Shown: piece after piece, positions 50,504 through 58,314 of the stretch
Numbering within the stretch: position 1 is the first letter of the stretch
Layout: each line of letters begins with the position of its first letter
NCBI RefSeq assembly: GCF_039871655.1
Contig: NZ_JBDPLZ010000010.1
Span: 62,001 to 126,000, forward strand
Reading direction: 5' to 3'
DNA length: 64,000 nt
Source: Actinocorallia sp039871655
GTDB taxonomy: Bacteria > Actinomycetota > Actinomycetes > Streptosporangiales > Streptosporangiaceae
Made by a program: the position numbers and the translations under genes
The notes under the pieces: model-generated
Seen by the model: the letters and a program-made list of their open reading frames with translations, nothing else
Databases searched by the model: none
Told to the model about the DNA's origin: nothing

Positions 50504-51696
50504 CCCTTGATCTCCGTCCAGGCCCTGGTCCACTGGGAGTAGTCGACGCACTTGACGTCGGTGCGGCCGTCGAGGCACTGGGCGATCGGCGTCGTCCAGT
50601 AGTGGACCTTGGAGAAGTAGTCCTCGTCGGCGGCGTGGAACGTGTCGCAGTGGTTCTTGTCGGCGGTCTCGGCGCAGGCCTTGGTGTTGGACGGGGCCTC
50701 GCCGAACCACTCGGCGACCGCGGCGTTCGCCTTCGGGGAGATGATCCAGTCCATCCACTTGTAGGCGCAGTTGGGGTTCTTGGCCTTGGCGGAGATCATC
50801 CAGGTGTCGGACCAGCCGGTCGCGCCCTCCTTGGGCAGCGTCACGTCGATCTTGGTGCCCTCGGCCTTGGCGAGGTTGGCGATGACCTGCCAGGTGGTGC
50901 CGAGGACGGAGTCGCCGCTCTTGAACGCCTGCAGTTCCTTGGTGTAGTCCGACCAGTACTCGCCGATGAGGCCGTTCTGCTGCTTCAGCAGGCCGACGGC
51001 GGCGTCGAACTGCCGCTGGTCGAGCGCGTACGGGTTCTTGATGCCGAGCTCGGGCTTGGCCGCCATCAGGTAGAGGGCGGCGTCGGCGATGTAGATGGGG
51101 GAGTCGTAGGCGGTGATGTTCCCCTTGTAGGGGGAGTTCGCGTCGAAGACCGCGCCCCAGGAGTCCGGCGCGGGCGTCACCTTGTCGGTTCGCCACATCA
51201 GCAGGTTCGCGCCGCGGCCGTGCGGCACGCCGTAGGAGACGCCCTTGATAGAGTTCCAGGGCTTGTTCTTCAGGCCCTCGAACACGTCGGCGTAGTTGGG
51301 GATGAGGTCGGTGTTGACGGGTGCGACGTCGCCGGAGGCGATGAGCCGCAGCGAGGCGTCGCCGGAGGCCGAGACCAGGTCGTACTCGCCGGTCTTCATC
51401 AGCGTCACCATCTCGTCGGAGGTGCCCGCCACCTTCGAGTTGACCTGGCAGCCGGTGCTCTTCTCGAACTCGGTGACCCAGTCGACGTTCTTGTCGGTGG
51501 AGCCGTCCTCGACGTAGCCCGCCCAGTTGACGACGTTGACCTGGCCCTCGCCGGCGCCGACGGCCGTGGCGGCCTTCAGGTCGGGGACCTTGAAGCCCTG
51601 CTCGGAGGTGACGGCCTTGTCCTCACCGCCGCACGCGCTGAGGAGGGAGAGTGCGAGGGCCGCCGAGGCGACGGCTCCGAGACGCTTGGACCACAT
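50500..51696 (-). CDS. potD: Polyamine-type ABC transporter substrate-binding lipoprotein (PotD-like)
   Basis: A 398-aa lipoprotein from the ATG at 51696 (MWSKRLGAVASAALALSLLS) with lipobox LSAC just after. It has the PotD-like opening VNVVNWAGYVEDGSTDKNVD, a typical YDLVSASGDASLRLIASGDV ligand-cleft segment and MDWIISPKANAAVAEWFGEA. It is anchored outside the cell and delivers substrate to PotBC. An upstream in-frame GTG at 51765 is rejected because it lies inside the preceding ATPase gene. AAGGAG precedes the ATG. Confidence 0.88.
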   Translation of the reverse strand: MWSKRLGAVASAALALSLLSACGGEDKAVTSEQGFKVPDLKAATAVGAGEGQVNVVNWAGYVEDGSTDKNVDWVTEFEKSTGCQVNSKVAGTSDEMVTLMKTGEYDLVSASGDASLRLIASGDVAPVNTDLIPNYADVFEGLKNKPWNSIKGVSYGVPHGRGANLLMWRTDKVTPAPDSWGAVFDANSPYKGNITAYDSPIYIADAALYLMAAKPELGIKNPYALDQRQFDAAVGLLKQQNGLIGEYWSDYTKELQAFKSGDSVLGTTWQVIANLAKAEGTKIDVTLPKEGATGWSDTWMISAKAKNPNCAYKWMDWIISPKANAAVAEWFGEAPSNTKACAETADKNHCDTFHAADEDYFSKVHYWTTPIAQCLDGRTDVKCVDYSQWTRAWTEIKG

Positions 51697-51731
51697 GGGG
51701 GATCTCCTTGAAAGGGAGGGGACGGGGCCGG

Positions 51732-52730
51732 TCAGGAGGCTGAGAACTCGTGGTCGGGACGCCACGAGAGGCGGACGGGCGCGCCGCGCAACCGTGTGAC
51801 GCTTGTGGAGGAGGTCTGCAGGTTCTGCTGGACGGCGATGACGCGGGCGCCGTCCTCCAGGTCGACGACGAAGCGGGTGACGGCACCGGCGTAGACGACC
51901 TCGGCGACGGTGCCGAGGACGGAGCGGTCGCCGTCGCGCGGGGTGACGTCCAGGTCGGTCTCGAGGTGGAGCTTCTCCGGCCGGACGTGCGCGTCGCCGA
52001 TCCGGTTGGAGGTTCCGACGAAGTTCGCGACGAACTCCGTCGCGGGCCGCTCGTACACGTCCGCGGGGGCGCCGACCTGCTCGATCCGCCCGGCGTTGAA
52101 GACGGCGACGCGGTCGGACATCGTCAGCGCCTCCTCCTGGTCGTGGGTGACGAACAGGAACGTGATCCCGGCGCGGCGCTGGATGGCCTTCAACTCGACC
52201 TGCATCTGCTCGCGCAGCTTGAGGTCGAGCGCGCCGAGCGGCTCGTCCAGCAGCAGCACCTTCGGCTCGTTGACGAGGGCGCGGGCGAGGGCGACGCGCT
52301 GGCGCTGCCCGCCGGACAGCTCGGAGGGCCTGCGCTTGCCGAAGCCCTCCAGCCGGACGGACGCCAGGGCCTTCTCGGCCCGCTCGCGGCGCTCCTTCTT
52401 GCCGACCTTCGCGACCATCAGCCCGTACTCGACGTTCTGCTGGACGGTCATGTGCGGGAAGAGCGCGTAGTCCTGGAAGACGGTGTTGACGTCGCGTTCG
52501 AACGGGGGGAGCACGGTGACGTCCCGTCCGGCGAGTTCGATGGTGCCCTCGGTGACCTGCTCGAAGCCGGCGATCATCCGCAGGACGGTGGTCTTGCCGG
52601 AGCCGGACGGGCCGAGCATCGAGAAGAACTCGCCGTCGTGGATCTCCAGGTCGACGCCGGTGACGGCGTCCACGGCGCCGAAGCTCTTGCGGACGCCGCT
52701 CAACCGGACGGCCACCTTCTGTTCACCCAT
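51732..52730 (-). CDS. potA: Polyamine-type ABC transporter ATPase (PotA-like)
   Basis: A 332-aa ATPase. Walker A GPSGSGKTT (about residue 40), the Q-loop in VFQDYALFPHM, the signature LSGGQRQRVALARAL (about 139), Walker B VLLLDEPLGALD and the H-loop in FVTHDQEEAL are all present. A C-terminal TOBE-like domain follows from about residue 245. First gene of the leftward potADBC operon. Its start codon lies inside the inverted repeat at 52725-52748, so the divergent GntR regulator probably controls it. Confidence 0.9.
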   Translation of the reverse strand: MGEQKVAVRLSGVRKSFGAVDAVTGVDLEIHDGEFFSMLGPSGSGKTTVLRMIAGFEQVTEGTIELAGRDVTVLPPFERDVNTVFQDYALFPHMTVQQNVEYGLMVAKVGKKERRERAEKALASVRLEGFGKRRPSELSGGQRQRVALARALVNEPKVLLLDEPLGALDLKLREQMQVELKAIQRRAGITFLFVTHDQEEALTMSDRVAVFNAGRIEQVGAPADVYERPATEFVANFVGTSNRIGDAHVRPEKLHLETDLDVTPRDGDRSVLGTVAEVVYAGAVTRFVVDLEDGARVIAVQQNLQTSSTSVTRLRGAPVRLSWRPDHEFSAS

Positions 52731-52748
52731 AACATTAAAACTATGGGT
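52725..52748. promoter_or_regulatory. Inverted repeat between potA and the GntR gene
   Basis: ACCCATA (52725-52731) and TATGGGT (52742-52748) with a 10-bp A-rich spacer. It covers the potA start codon and lies about 45 bp before the regulator. Candidate GntR operator. Confidence 0.5.
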
Positions 52749-52792
52749 TCATATGTTTCAGTTCAAGGCACGCTTCGATAACGTGGAGTTAC

Positions 52793-53536
52793 ATGCGGAT
52801 CGGGCGGGAGGGCGTGATGGGCGGAGTCGACCATCGCCATGCCGTCTTCGCGCCCCTCGACAACACCGCCCGCGTCGACGCCGTGGTACGACGCCTCGCC
52901 GACGCCATAGCCCTGGAGGTCCTCGCCGACGGCGAGCAGCTCCCCAGTGAGAGCGAACTGGCCTCCCAGCTCGGAGTCTCGACCGTCACCCTGCGGGAGG
53001 CTCTCGTCACCTTGCGGAACAAGGGGCTCGTCGAGACCAGGCGGGGCCGGGGCGGCGGCAGCTTCGTCCGCACTCCCAAGCCCGGCGAGGTCGGGGCCAG
53101 GCTGTACGGCTTCTCCATCCAGGAACTGCGCGACTTCGGCGACCACTACGCGGCGATCTCCGGCGCCGCCGCCAGGTTGGCCGCCGAACGCTCACTGGAG
53201 GCCGAACTCGCCCTGCTGCGCCGCACCCTCGCCCAGATGGAGAGCGCCGCATCCCCGGCCGAACTGCGCCGCCTGGACGGCCGTTTCCACATCGAGGTGG
53301 CGGCGGCGTCCCAGTCGGCCCGCCTCACCCGTGAGGAGATCGCTCTCCAGGCCGACGTCGGATTGCTGCTCTGGCTCCCCTACGAGGAGGCGGACGGGCG
53401 CTCCGTGGCCTGCCTCCACCGCGAAATCGTCGCCGCGATCGGTTCCGGAGACGGGGAGACTGCCCGTAATCTGGCCGAACGGCACATCGTGGAGGCCGTG
53501 GAGCGGCTCGTAGAGCTGCGCCTGCGCGCGACCTGA
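52793..53536 (+). CDS. GntR/FadR-family regulator
   Basis: A 247-aa protein. The N-terminal winged helix has LPSESELASQLGVSTVTLRE (about residues 48-67) and GRGGGSFVRT; the C-terminal all-helical FCD domain (LRRLDGRFHIEVAAASQSAR onwards) binds a ligand and usually a metal. A second ATG at 52817 with GGGAGGG just upstream is an equally good start and would give 239 aa. Divergent from potADBC and followed by the Cache protein after 11 bp. It likely adjusts uptake of the transporter's substrate. Confidence 0.88.
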   Translation: MRIGREGVMGGVDHRHAVFAPLDNTARVDAVVRRLADAIALEVLADGEQLPSESELASQLGVSTVTLREALVTLRNKGLVETRRGRGGGSFVRTPKPGEVGARLYGFSIQELRDFGDHYAAISGAAARLAAERSLEAELALLRRTLAQMESAASPAELRRLDGRFHIEVAAASQSARLTREEIALQADVGLLLWLPYEEADGRSVACLHREIVAAIGSGDGETARNLAERHIVEAVERLVELRLRAT

Positions 53537-53547
53537 AGCGAGACCTC

Positions 53548-54210
53548 ATGACCATCGTCGACCGGATCCAGGCCCTCGCCGACCACGTGTTCGGCACCCT
53601 GGACGAGGTACGCGACGCCACCGCCCGGCTGGCCGCCACCACCGACGGAGGCCTGCGCTCCACGGACCTGGCGCGACTTCGCCCCCTGCTGTTCGAGCGC
53701 CTCGGCCCCCTCATCGCCGGCCTCGGTTTCATCGCCCTGCCCGGCCTGCTGCCCGACTCCGCCTGGTACCTGGAATGGTGGCAGTACGACCCGGACGGTC
53801 CCCCGAAGCAACTGGCCGCCGAACTCGACCCCGCCCAGCCGACCTTCTACGACTACACCCAGTGGGCCTGGTTCACCCACCCCCAGAACGGCCTCGAACG
53901 CTCGATCTGCGGCCCTTACGTCGACTACCTGTGCACGGACGAGTACAGCCTCACATTCTCCGTCCCCGTCCTGGTCGGCGGCGCCTTCGTCGGCGTCGCC
54001 GCCGCCGACGTCTTCGTCCGCACCTTCGAGACCACCCTCCTGCCCGCTCTGAAGGAGCTCCCCGGCCAGACGTTCGTGACGAACAACGAGGGCCGCGTCA
54101 TCGCCTCGAACACCGCCCGCTGGATCAGCGGCAGCGTCTTCCGCGGCTCTCCGGCTCACACCACTCAGCCCATAGGGCGTACCGGTCTGTCCCTCGTCAC
54201 CGCCCGTTGA
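53548..54210 (+). CDS. Cache-domain ligand-binding protein
   Basis: A 220-aa protein without signal peptide or membrane helix. The pattern WYLEWWQYDPDGPPKQLAAE, DYTQWAWFTHPQ, ICGPYVDYLCTDEYSLTFSV and VLVGGAFVGVAAADVFVRTF is that of a PDC/Cache sensor domain, normally outside the cell but here apparently cytoplasmic. It is cotranscribed with the GntR regulator (11-bp gap). It probably binds the same amine or amino-acid ligand as the transporter system and may work with the regulator (inference). Confidence 0.75.
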   Translation: MTIVDRIQALADHVFGTLDEVRDATARLAATTDGGLRSTDLARLRPLLFERLGPLIAGLGFIALPGLLPDSAWYLEWWQYDPDGPPKQLAAELDPAQPTFYDYTQWAWFTHPQNGLERSICGPYVDYLCTDEYSLTFSVPVLVGGAFVGVAAADVFVRTFETTLLPALKELPGQTFVTNNEGRVIASNTARWISGSVFRGSPAHTTQPIGRTGLSLVTAR

Positions 54211-54257
54211 CCCGTTACCGGTGAAGGCCGGTAAAGGCGAGGCGTAAGGTGCGGACC

Positions 54258-54425
54258 ATGTGGAACCGCACCTTTCTGATCCTCCACGGCGTGGTTCCAC
54301 CTCGGACCGAGATCCTGCTGATCCGGCAGCCGAAGTGGGGTGAGATCTGGACTTTGCTCGGCGGGCATCTCGAACCCGGCGAGACGCTCGCGGCCGGGGC
54401 TCAGAGAGGGGGCGGGGTGAAGTAG
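54258..54425 (+). pseudogene. Chimeric relic: hydrolase start fused to Nudix middle
   Basis: An open frame of 55 codons: MWNRTFLILHGV matches the opening of the hydrolase at 34174. After VPPRT it switches to EILLIRQPKWGEIWTLLGGH and the start of a Nudix box (LEPGETLAAGAQR), matching 34886-34984. The upstream GGCGTAAGGT also matches. The intervening roughly 675 bp of the 34-kb locus are missing. It overlaps the 3' end of the SnoaL-like gene. Not a working enzyme. Confidence 0.78.
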
Positions 54426-54790
54426 AAGCGGCGGTAGCCGAGAAGGAGCCCGTCGTCGGACAGGGTGAAGAAGTCGGCGAAGTCGACCGGGGGCGCGGGG
54501 GAGCGGCGGGTCAGCCGGCCCATCACCGCCACCGCGTCGCCCTGCGCCACGACCTTGTAGACGTGGTGGCGGGAAGAGGGGCCCGCGAGCGGCGCGTGCA
54601 GGTCGAGGAGCCGGCGGCGGCCCTGGCCGTGGGGAACGCCCGGGTGGTTCACCTGGGCGTCGTCGGCGAAGAGCGAGCCGTAGGCGTCGAGGTCTCCGTC
54701 GTCCAGATAGCGGTAGGAGAGCAGGACGTGGTCGACTCCCGCGGCGGTGGCGGCCGTGCTGGGCAGGGGGTGTCCGGTCGGGCGGCTCAT
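54401..54790 (-). CDS. SnoaL-like (NTF2-fold) protein
   Basis: A 129-aa protein. VDHVLLSYRYLDDGDLDAYG, FADDAQVNHPGVPHGQGRRR and HHVYKVVAQGDAVAVMGRLT follow the SnoaL_4/NTF2-like pattern, with a hydrophobic pocket and conserved Asp and His that could be catalytic. GAGGAG lies 5 bases before the ATG. Function unknown; family members include cyclases, isomerases and ligand binders. It lies divergent from the AfsR-like gene at 55047. Confidence 0.8.
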   Translation of the reverse strand: MSRPTGHPLPSTAATAAGVDHVLLSYRYLDDGDLDAYGSLFADDAQVNHPGVPHGQGRRRLLDLHAPLAGPSSRHHVYKVVAQGDAVAVMGRLTRRSPAPPVDFADFFTLSDDGLLLGYRRFYFTPPPL

Positions 54791-55046
54791 CGGTTCTCCT
54801 CACGGAGCTGGCGGGGCTGGGACGGCACGGGACTGTCAGGGCCACTGTCCGCCGAAGGCTTGACCTTTCCCTATCCTCCGGCTATCCCGAGGTCGTCCGT
54901 CCGCGGTGACGCAGCCCTGCGGGGGATTGGAAACCGCGAGGACACGCGCTTTTAATCTTTCACCATGGACAGGTTTTGGTTATTTGCCTACATTGATCTT
55001 GGAGTAGCGCCTCCGTCTTATTCCTGAATAGCTGGGAGGGCACCCC

Positions 55047-57953
55047 ATGCGCGAAACGTCGGCGAGTGGGACAGGGCCGGAGCGGCTGGCGTTCGGCATT
55101 CTCGGCCCCCTTCAGGTGCAGGGGCCGGGCGGCCCGGTCCGGATTCCACCGGGCCGCCAGGAGACCATCTTCGCCGCGTTCCTGCTGGAGGCGAACCGGG
55201 TGGTCAGCACCGACCACCTCGTCGACCTGATCTGGGACGAGGACCCTCCGGACACCGCGCGCACCCAGGTGCAGATCTGTGTGTCCCGCCTCCGCAAGAC
55301 CCTCGCGGAGGCCGGCATCACCGCGGTCATCGCGACCCGCCCGCCCGGCTACCGGCTGGAGACCGGCGACGAGGAGCTCGACCTCACCGTCTTCAACCGG
55401 ACGGTCGGCGAGGCGAGGGTGCTGGTGAAGGAGGGCCGCGCCGCCGAGGCCGCCGAACGGCTCCGCTCGGTCGTCGGCCTGTGGCGGGGCCCCTGCCTGA
55501 GCGGTGTCGCCAGTGAGGCGCTGCGGACCAAGGCGCTGCGGCTCGACGAGGACCGGCTCGCGGCCATCGAGACCTACCTGGAGCTCGAGCTCGGCCTCGG
55601 CCGCCACCACCAGCTCGTCGGCGAGATCGGCCGGCTGGTGCACGAGCATCCGCTGCGGGAGCGGCTGCGCGCCCAGTACATGCTCGCCCTGTACCGCTCG
55701 GGCCGGCAGGCCGAGGCGCTGGAGGCCTACCGCGCGGGCCGGGACCTGCTCATCGAGGAGCTCGGGCTGGAGCCGGGCGAGGAAGTGCGGCTGCTGGAGA
55801 CGGCGATCCTCGCCGGCGACCCCGCCCTGCAGGCCGACGCGCAGCCCCGCGAGCCGGCCGCCGAGCCGACGCGGCGGGTGCCGGCCTACCGCGAGGAGAA
55901 ACCGCACCAGCTCCCCGCGGACACCGCCGACTTCGTCGGCGACCCGGGCCTGACCGGCGAGGTCGCCGACGCGCTCGGCGCGGGCGGGCGGGCGGTCCCC
56001 GTGGTGATCCTCGTCGGCAGGCCCGGCGTCGGCAAGAGCACGCTGGCCACCCACATCGCGCACCGGCTGGGAGACGAGAAGTTCCCCGACGGCCAGCTCT
56101 ACTGCGACCTGCGCGGGACGAGCACGGAGCCGGTGGCCGCGCAGGAGGTGCTCGGCCGCTTCCTGCGGGCGCTCGGCATCCCCGGGACGGTGATCCCCGA
56201 CTCGCTCGACGAGCGTGCCGAGATGTACCGGACCCTGCTGGCCACGCAGCGGACGCTGGTGGTGCTGGACGACGCGGCGGGCGAGTCGCAGATCGCGCCG
56301 CTGCTGCCGGGGTCCGGGAACTGCGCCATGCTCGTGACGAGCCGGGCGCGGCTCACCGGGCTGCCGGGGGCACGGCGTTTCGAGCTCGACGTCCTGGACG
56401 TCGAGCAGTCGATCGACCTGTTGCGCCGCGTGGTCGGCCCGGAGCGCACCGACCGCGAGCCGCAGGCCGCCGTCGCGCTCGTCCGGGCGGTGGGCGGGCT
56501 GCCGCTGGCGCTGCGGATCGTGGCGTCGCGGCTCGCGGCCCGGCCGCACTGGTCCCTGGCGTCGATGGTGCAGCGCCTCGCCGACGAACGGCACCGGCTG
56601 GACGAGCTCGCGCACGGCGAGATGACCGTCCGCGCCAGCCTCTCCCTCACCCACGACGGGCTGTCGGCCCAGCACCGCCGGCTGTTGCGGCTCCTCAGCC
56701 TCGCCGACGGTCCGGTGCTGCCCGGCTGGCTGGCGGGCGCGCTGCTGGACGACGACCGGCCGCGCCCCGCTGACCTGCTGGAGTCCCTGGTCGACGTGCA
56801 AATGCTCGACGTGGTCGCGGTCGAGCCGACGGGAGAGTTCCGGTACCGCTTCCACGAGATCATCCGGATGTTCGCCCGCGAGCAGCTCTCCGAGCACGAC
56901 AGCCCGGCGGCGCGGCGGGCCGCCGCCGAGCGGGTGACCGGCGGCTGGCTCGCGCTCGCCGAGCAGGCCCACCGGAAGATCTACGGCGGGGACTTCACCG
57001 TCCTGCACGGGCGGGCGCCGCGCTGGCGGTTCCCCGACGGGTACGCCGCCGAGCTGCTCGCCGATCCGCTGGACTGGATGGACCGGGAGCACGTCAACCT
57101 CGTCGCCGCCGTGGACCAGGCCGCGCAGACCGGGCTCGACGAGGCCTGCTGGGACCTGGCGACCACCCTGGTCAGCCTGTTCGAGCCGCGCGGTTACACC
57201 GACCTGTGGGAACGCACTCACCACAGGGCGTTGGAGGCGGTGCGCCGCGTCGGCAACGAGCGGGGCACGGCCGCGCTGCTGGCCTCGCTCGGCACGCTTC
57301 ACCTCAACCGCAGGCAGCCCGACCTGTCGCGAACGTACCTCCAGGAGGCGCTGGCGCTGTTCGACCGGCTGGACGACCGGCACGGCGCGGCGCTCTGCCT
57401 GCGGGACCTCGCCCTGCTGGAGCGGCTGTCGGGGCGGGACGATCGCGCGCTCGAGCTGTACGAGTCGTCGATGCGGGACTTCGAGCGGGTCGGCGACATC
57501 GTCGGCAGGGCGATCGTCCTGACGCAGAGCGTGCCGATCGTCGACCGGCGGGGGGAGGGCGAGCGGGCCCTCCACCAACTGGAGGAGGCGCTGGTGATCT
57601 ACCGCTCGGTGGGCTACTCGGGCGGTGAGGCCCGCGCGCTGCGCAGGCTCGGGCAGACGCTGCTGCGGCGGGGAGAGGCGGTGGAGGCCGAGGGCAAGCT
57701 CGCCGAGGCGCTGGCGCTGGTGCGCGCGGGCGGCGACCTGATCGGCGAGAGCCATCTGCTGGGCAATCTGGCCGAGCTGCACCTCGCCCTGGGGCGGCCG
57801 GAACGCGCCCGGCCGTTCCTGCTCCAGGCACTGGCCATAAGAGAGCAGATCATGGACGCCGACGGGGCGGCGGCGATCCGCCGTGAACTCGACGGCCTCC
57901 CGGAGGTCCCCGGAGGATCGGACCCCCTGAGGGTCGCGCTGCCGGAGCGCTGA
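55047..57953 (+). CDS. AfsR/SARP-like regulator with NB-ARC and TPR domains
   Basis: A 968-aa regulator. Winged-helix DNA-binding domain at residues about 15-105 (VVSTDHLVDLIWDEDPPDTA), BTAD at about 112-258 (LRERLRAQYMLALYRSGRQA), NB-ARC with P-loop GRPGVGKST (about 325), Walker B RTLVVLDDA (about 403) and a CAMLVTSRARLTGLPG sensor, then TPRs from about 715. GGGAGGG lies before the ATG. It is followed by a perfect terminator. As the nearest regulator to the KAS III-ACP-NRPS cluster it is the likely pathway activator, and the TTATC-type repeats at 58172 are its candidate target. Confidence 0.92.
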   Translation: MRETSASGTGPERLAFGILGPLQVQGPGGPVRIPPGRQETIFAAFLLEANRVVSTDHLVDLIWDEDPPDTARTQVQICVSRLRKTLAEAGITAVIATRPPGYRLETGDEELDLTVFNRTVGEARVLVKEGRAAEAAERLRSVVGLWRGPCLSGVASEALRTKALRLDEDRLAAIETYLELELGLGRHHQLVGEIGRLVHEHPLRERLRAQYMLALYRSGRQAEALEAYRAGRDLLIEELGLEPGEEVRLLETAILAGDPALQADAQPREPAAEPTRRVPAYREEKPHQLPADTADFVGDPGLTGEVADALGAGGRAVPVVILVGRPGVGKSTLATHIAHRLGDEKFPDGQLYCDLRGTSTEPVAAQEVLGRFLRALGIPGTVIPDSLDERAEMYRTLLATQRTLVVLDDAAGESQIAPLLPGSGNCAMLVTSRARLTGLPGARRFELDVLDVEQSIDLLRRVVGPERTDREPQAAVALVRAVGGLPLALRIVASRLAARPHWSLASMVQRLADERHRLDELAHGEMTVRASLSLTHDGLSAQHRRLLRLLSLADGPVLPGWLAGALLDDDRPRPADLLESLVDVQMLDVVAVEPTGEFRYRFHEIIRMFAREQLSEHDSPAARRAAAERVTGGWLALAEQAHRKIYGGDFTVLHGRAPRWRFPDGYAAELLADPLDWMDREHVNLVAAVDQAAQTGLDEACWDLATTLVSLFEPRGYTDLWERTHHRALEAVRRVGNERGTAALLASLGTLHLNRRQPDLSRTYLQEALALFDRLDDRHGAALCLRDLALLERLSGRDDRALELYESSMRDFERVGDIVGRAIVLTQSVPIVDRRGEGERALHQLEEALVIYRSVGYSGGEARALRRLGQTLLRRGEAVEAEGKLAEALALVRAGGDLIGESHLLGNLAELHLALGRPERARPFLLQALAIREQIMDADGAAAIRRELDGLPEVPGGSDPLRVALPER

Positions 57954-57972
57954 ACGCGGTCCGGCAGAAGGG

Positions 57973-58006
57973 GAGCGCCCCGGCCGGGAGCGGGGCCGGG
58001 GCGCTC
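57973..58006. terminator. Strong bidirectional terminator hairpin
   Basis: GAGCGCCCCGGCC and GGCCGGGGCGCTC form a perfect 13-bp stem with an 8-base loop, 19 bp after the AfsR-like stop and 30 bp beyond the stop of the minus-strand small ORF at 58036. Confidence 0.85.
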
Positions 58007-58035
58007 GGGGGAGTCGTGTGCGTCGGGAGAGAAGG

Positions 58036-58125
58036 TCAGTCCCACGGGTCGCTGGAGGCGGGGGCGATCAGCGGGGTGCGGGCGGTGGCGGTGGCGGGGG
58101 CGACCATCGGGTCCTCTTTTCTCAT
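58036..58125 (-). CDS. Tiny peptide ORF (23-29 aa), possible precursor or leader peptide
   Basis: Reading from ATG 58125 gives MRKEDPMVAPATATART, then PLIAPASSDPWD and TGA. From the second ATG at 58107 the product is 23 aa and has AGAGGA 4 bases upstream; the first ATG directly abuts AGGAG. The peptide is Ala/Pro/Thr-rich with an acidic, aromatic end (SSDPWD) and no signal peptide. It has its own terminator and lies between two regulators at the head of a biosynthetic cluster. A modified-peptide precursor, a regulatory leader or chance are all possible. Confidence 0.5.
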   Translation of the reverse strand: MRKEDPMVAPATATARTPLIAPASSDPWD

Positions 58126-58171
58126 CTCCTGACCTGATGAAACGAAGATAAGAAAAGGGGGAATCCCCGGA

Positions 58172-58201
58172 TTATCCCTCTCCTTATCCCTGGATTATCA
58201 C
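58172..58201. promoter_or_regulatory. Three TTATC-type direct repeats (candidate SARP site)
   Basis: TTATCCC at 58172-58178, TTATCCC at 58184-58190 and TTATCAC at 58195-58201, pitch 12 and 11 bp, the outer two each preceded by GGA. Direct heptamers about one helix turn apart are the usual target of SARP winged helices. They lie between the tiny ORF (minus) and the XRE-STAND gene (plus). Confidence 0.6.
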
Positions 58202-58314
58202 GGGCGGCTCCGTGCGCTATCGGCGGCGATAGGCGGTGTGATGCCCGGTGAATAAGCGACCCCGGAGTATGGGCGGCAGCAAGACCGGAACCCGAGGAGA
58301 AGGGTGATCGTCGA

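Noticed and set aside
54960..57782. 940-codon minus-strand frame opposite the AfsR-like gene
   Set aside because: Low-complexity mirror; the plus strand shows clear DNA-binding, BTAD, NB-ARC and TPR motifs.
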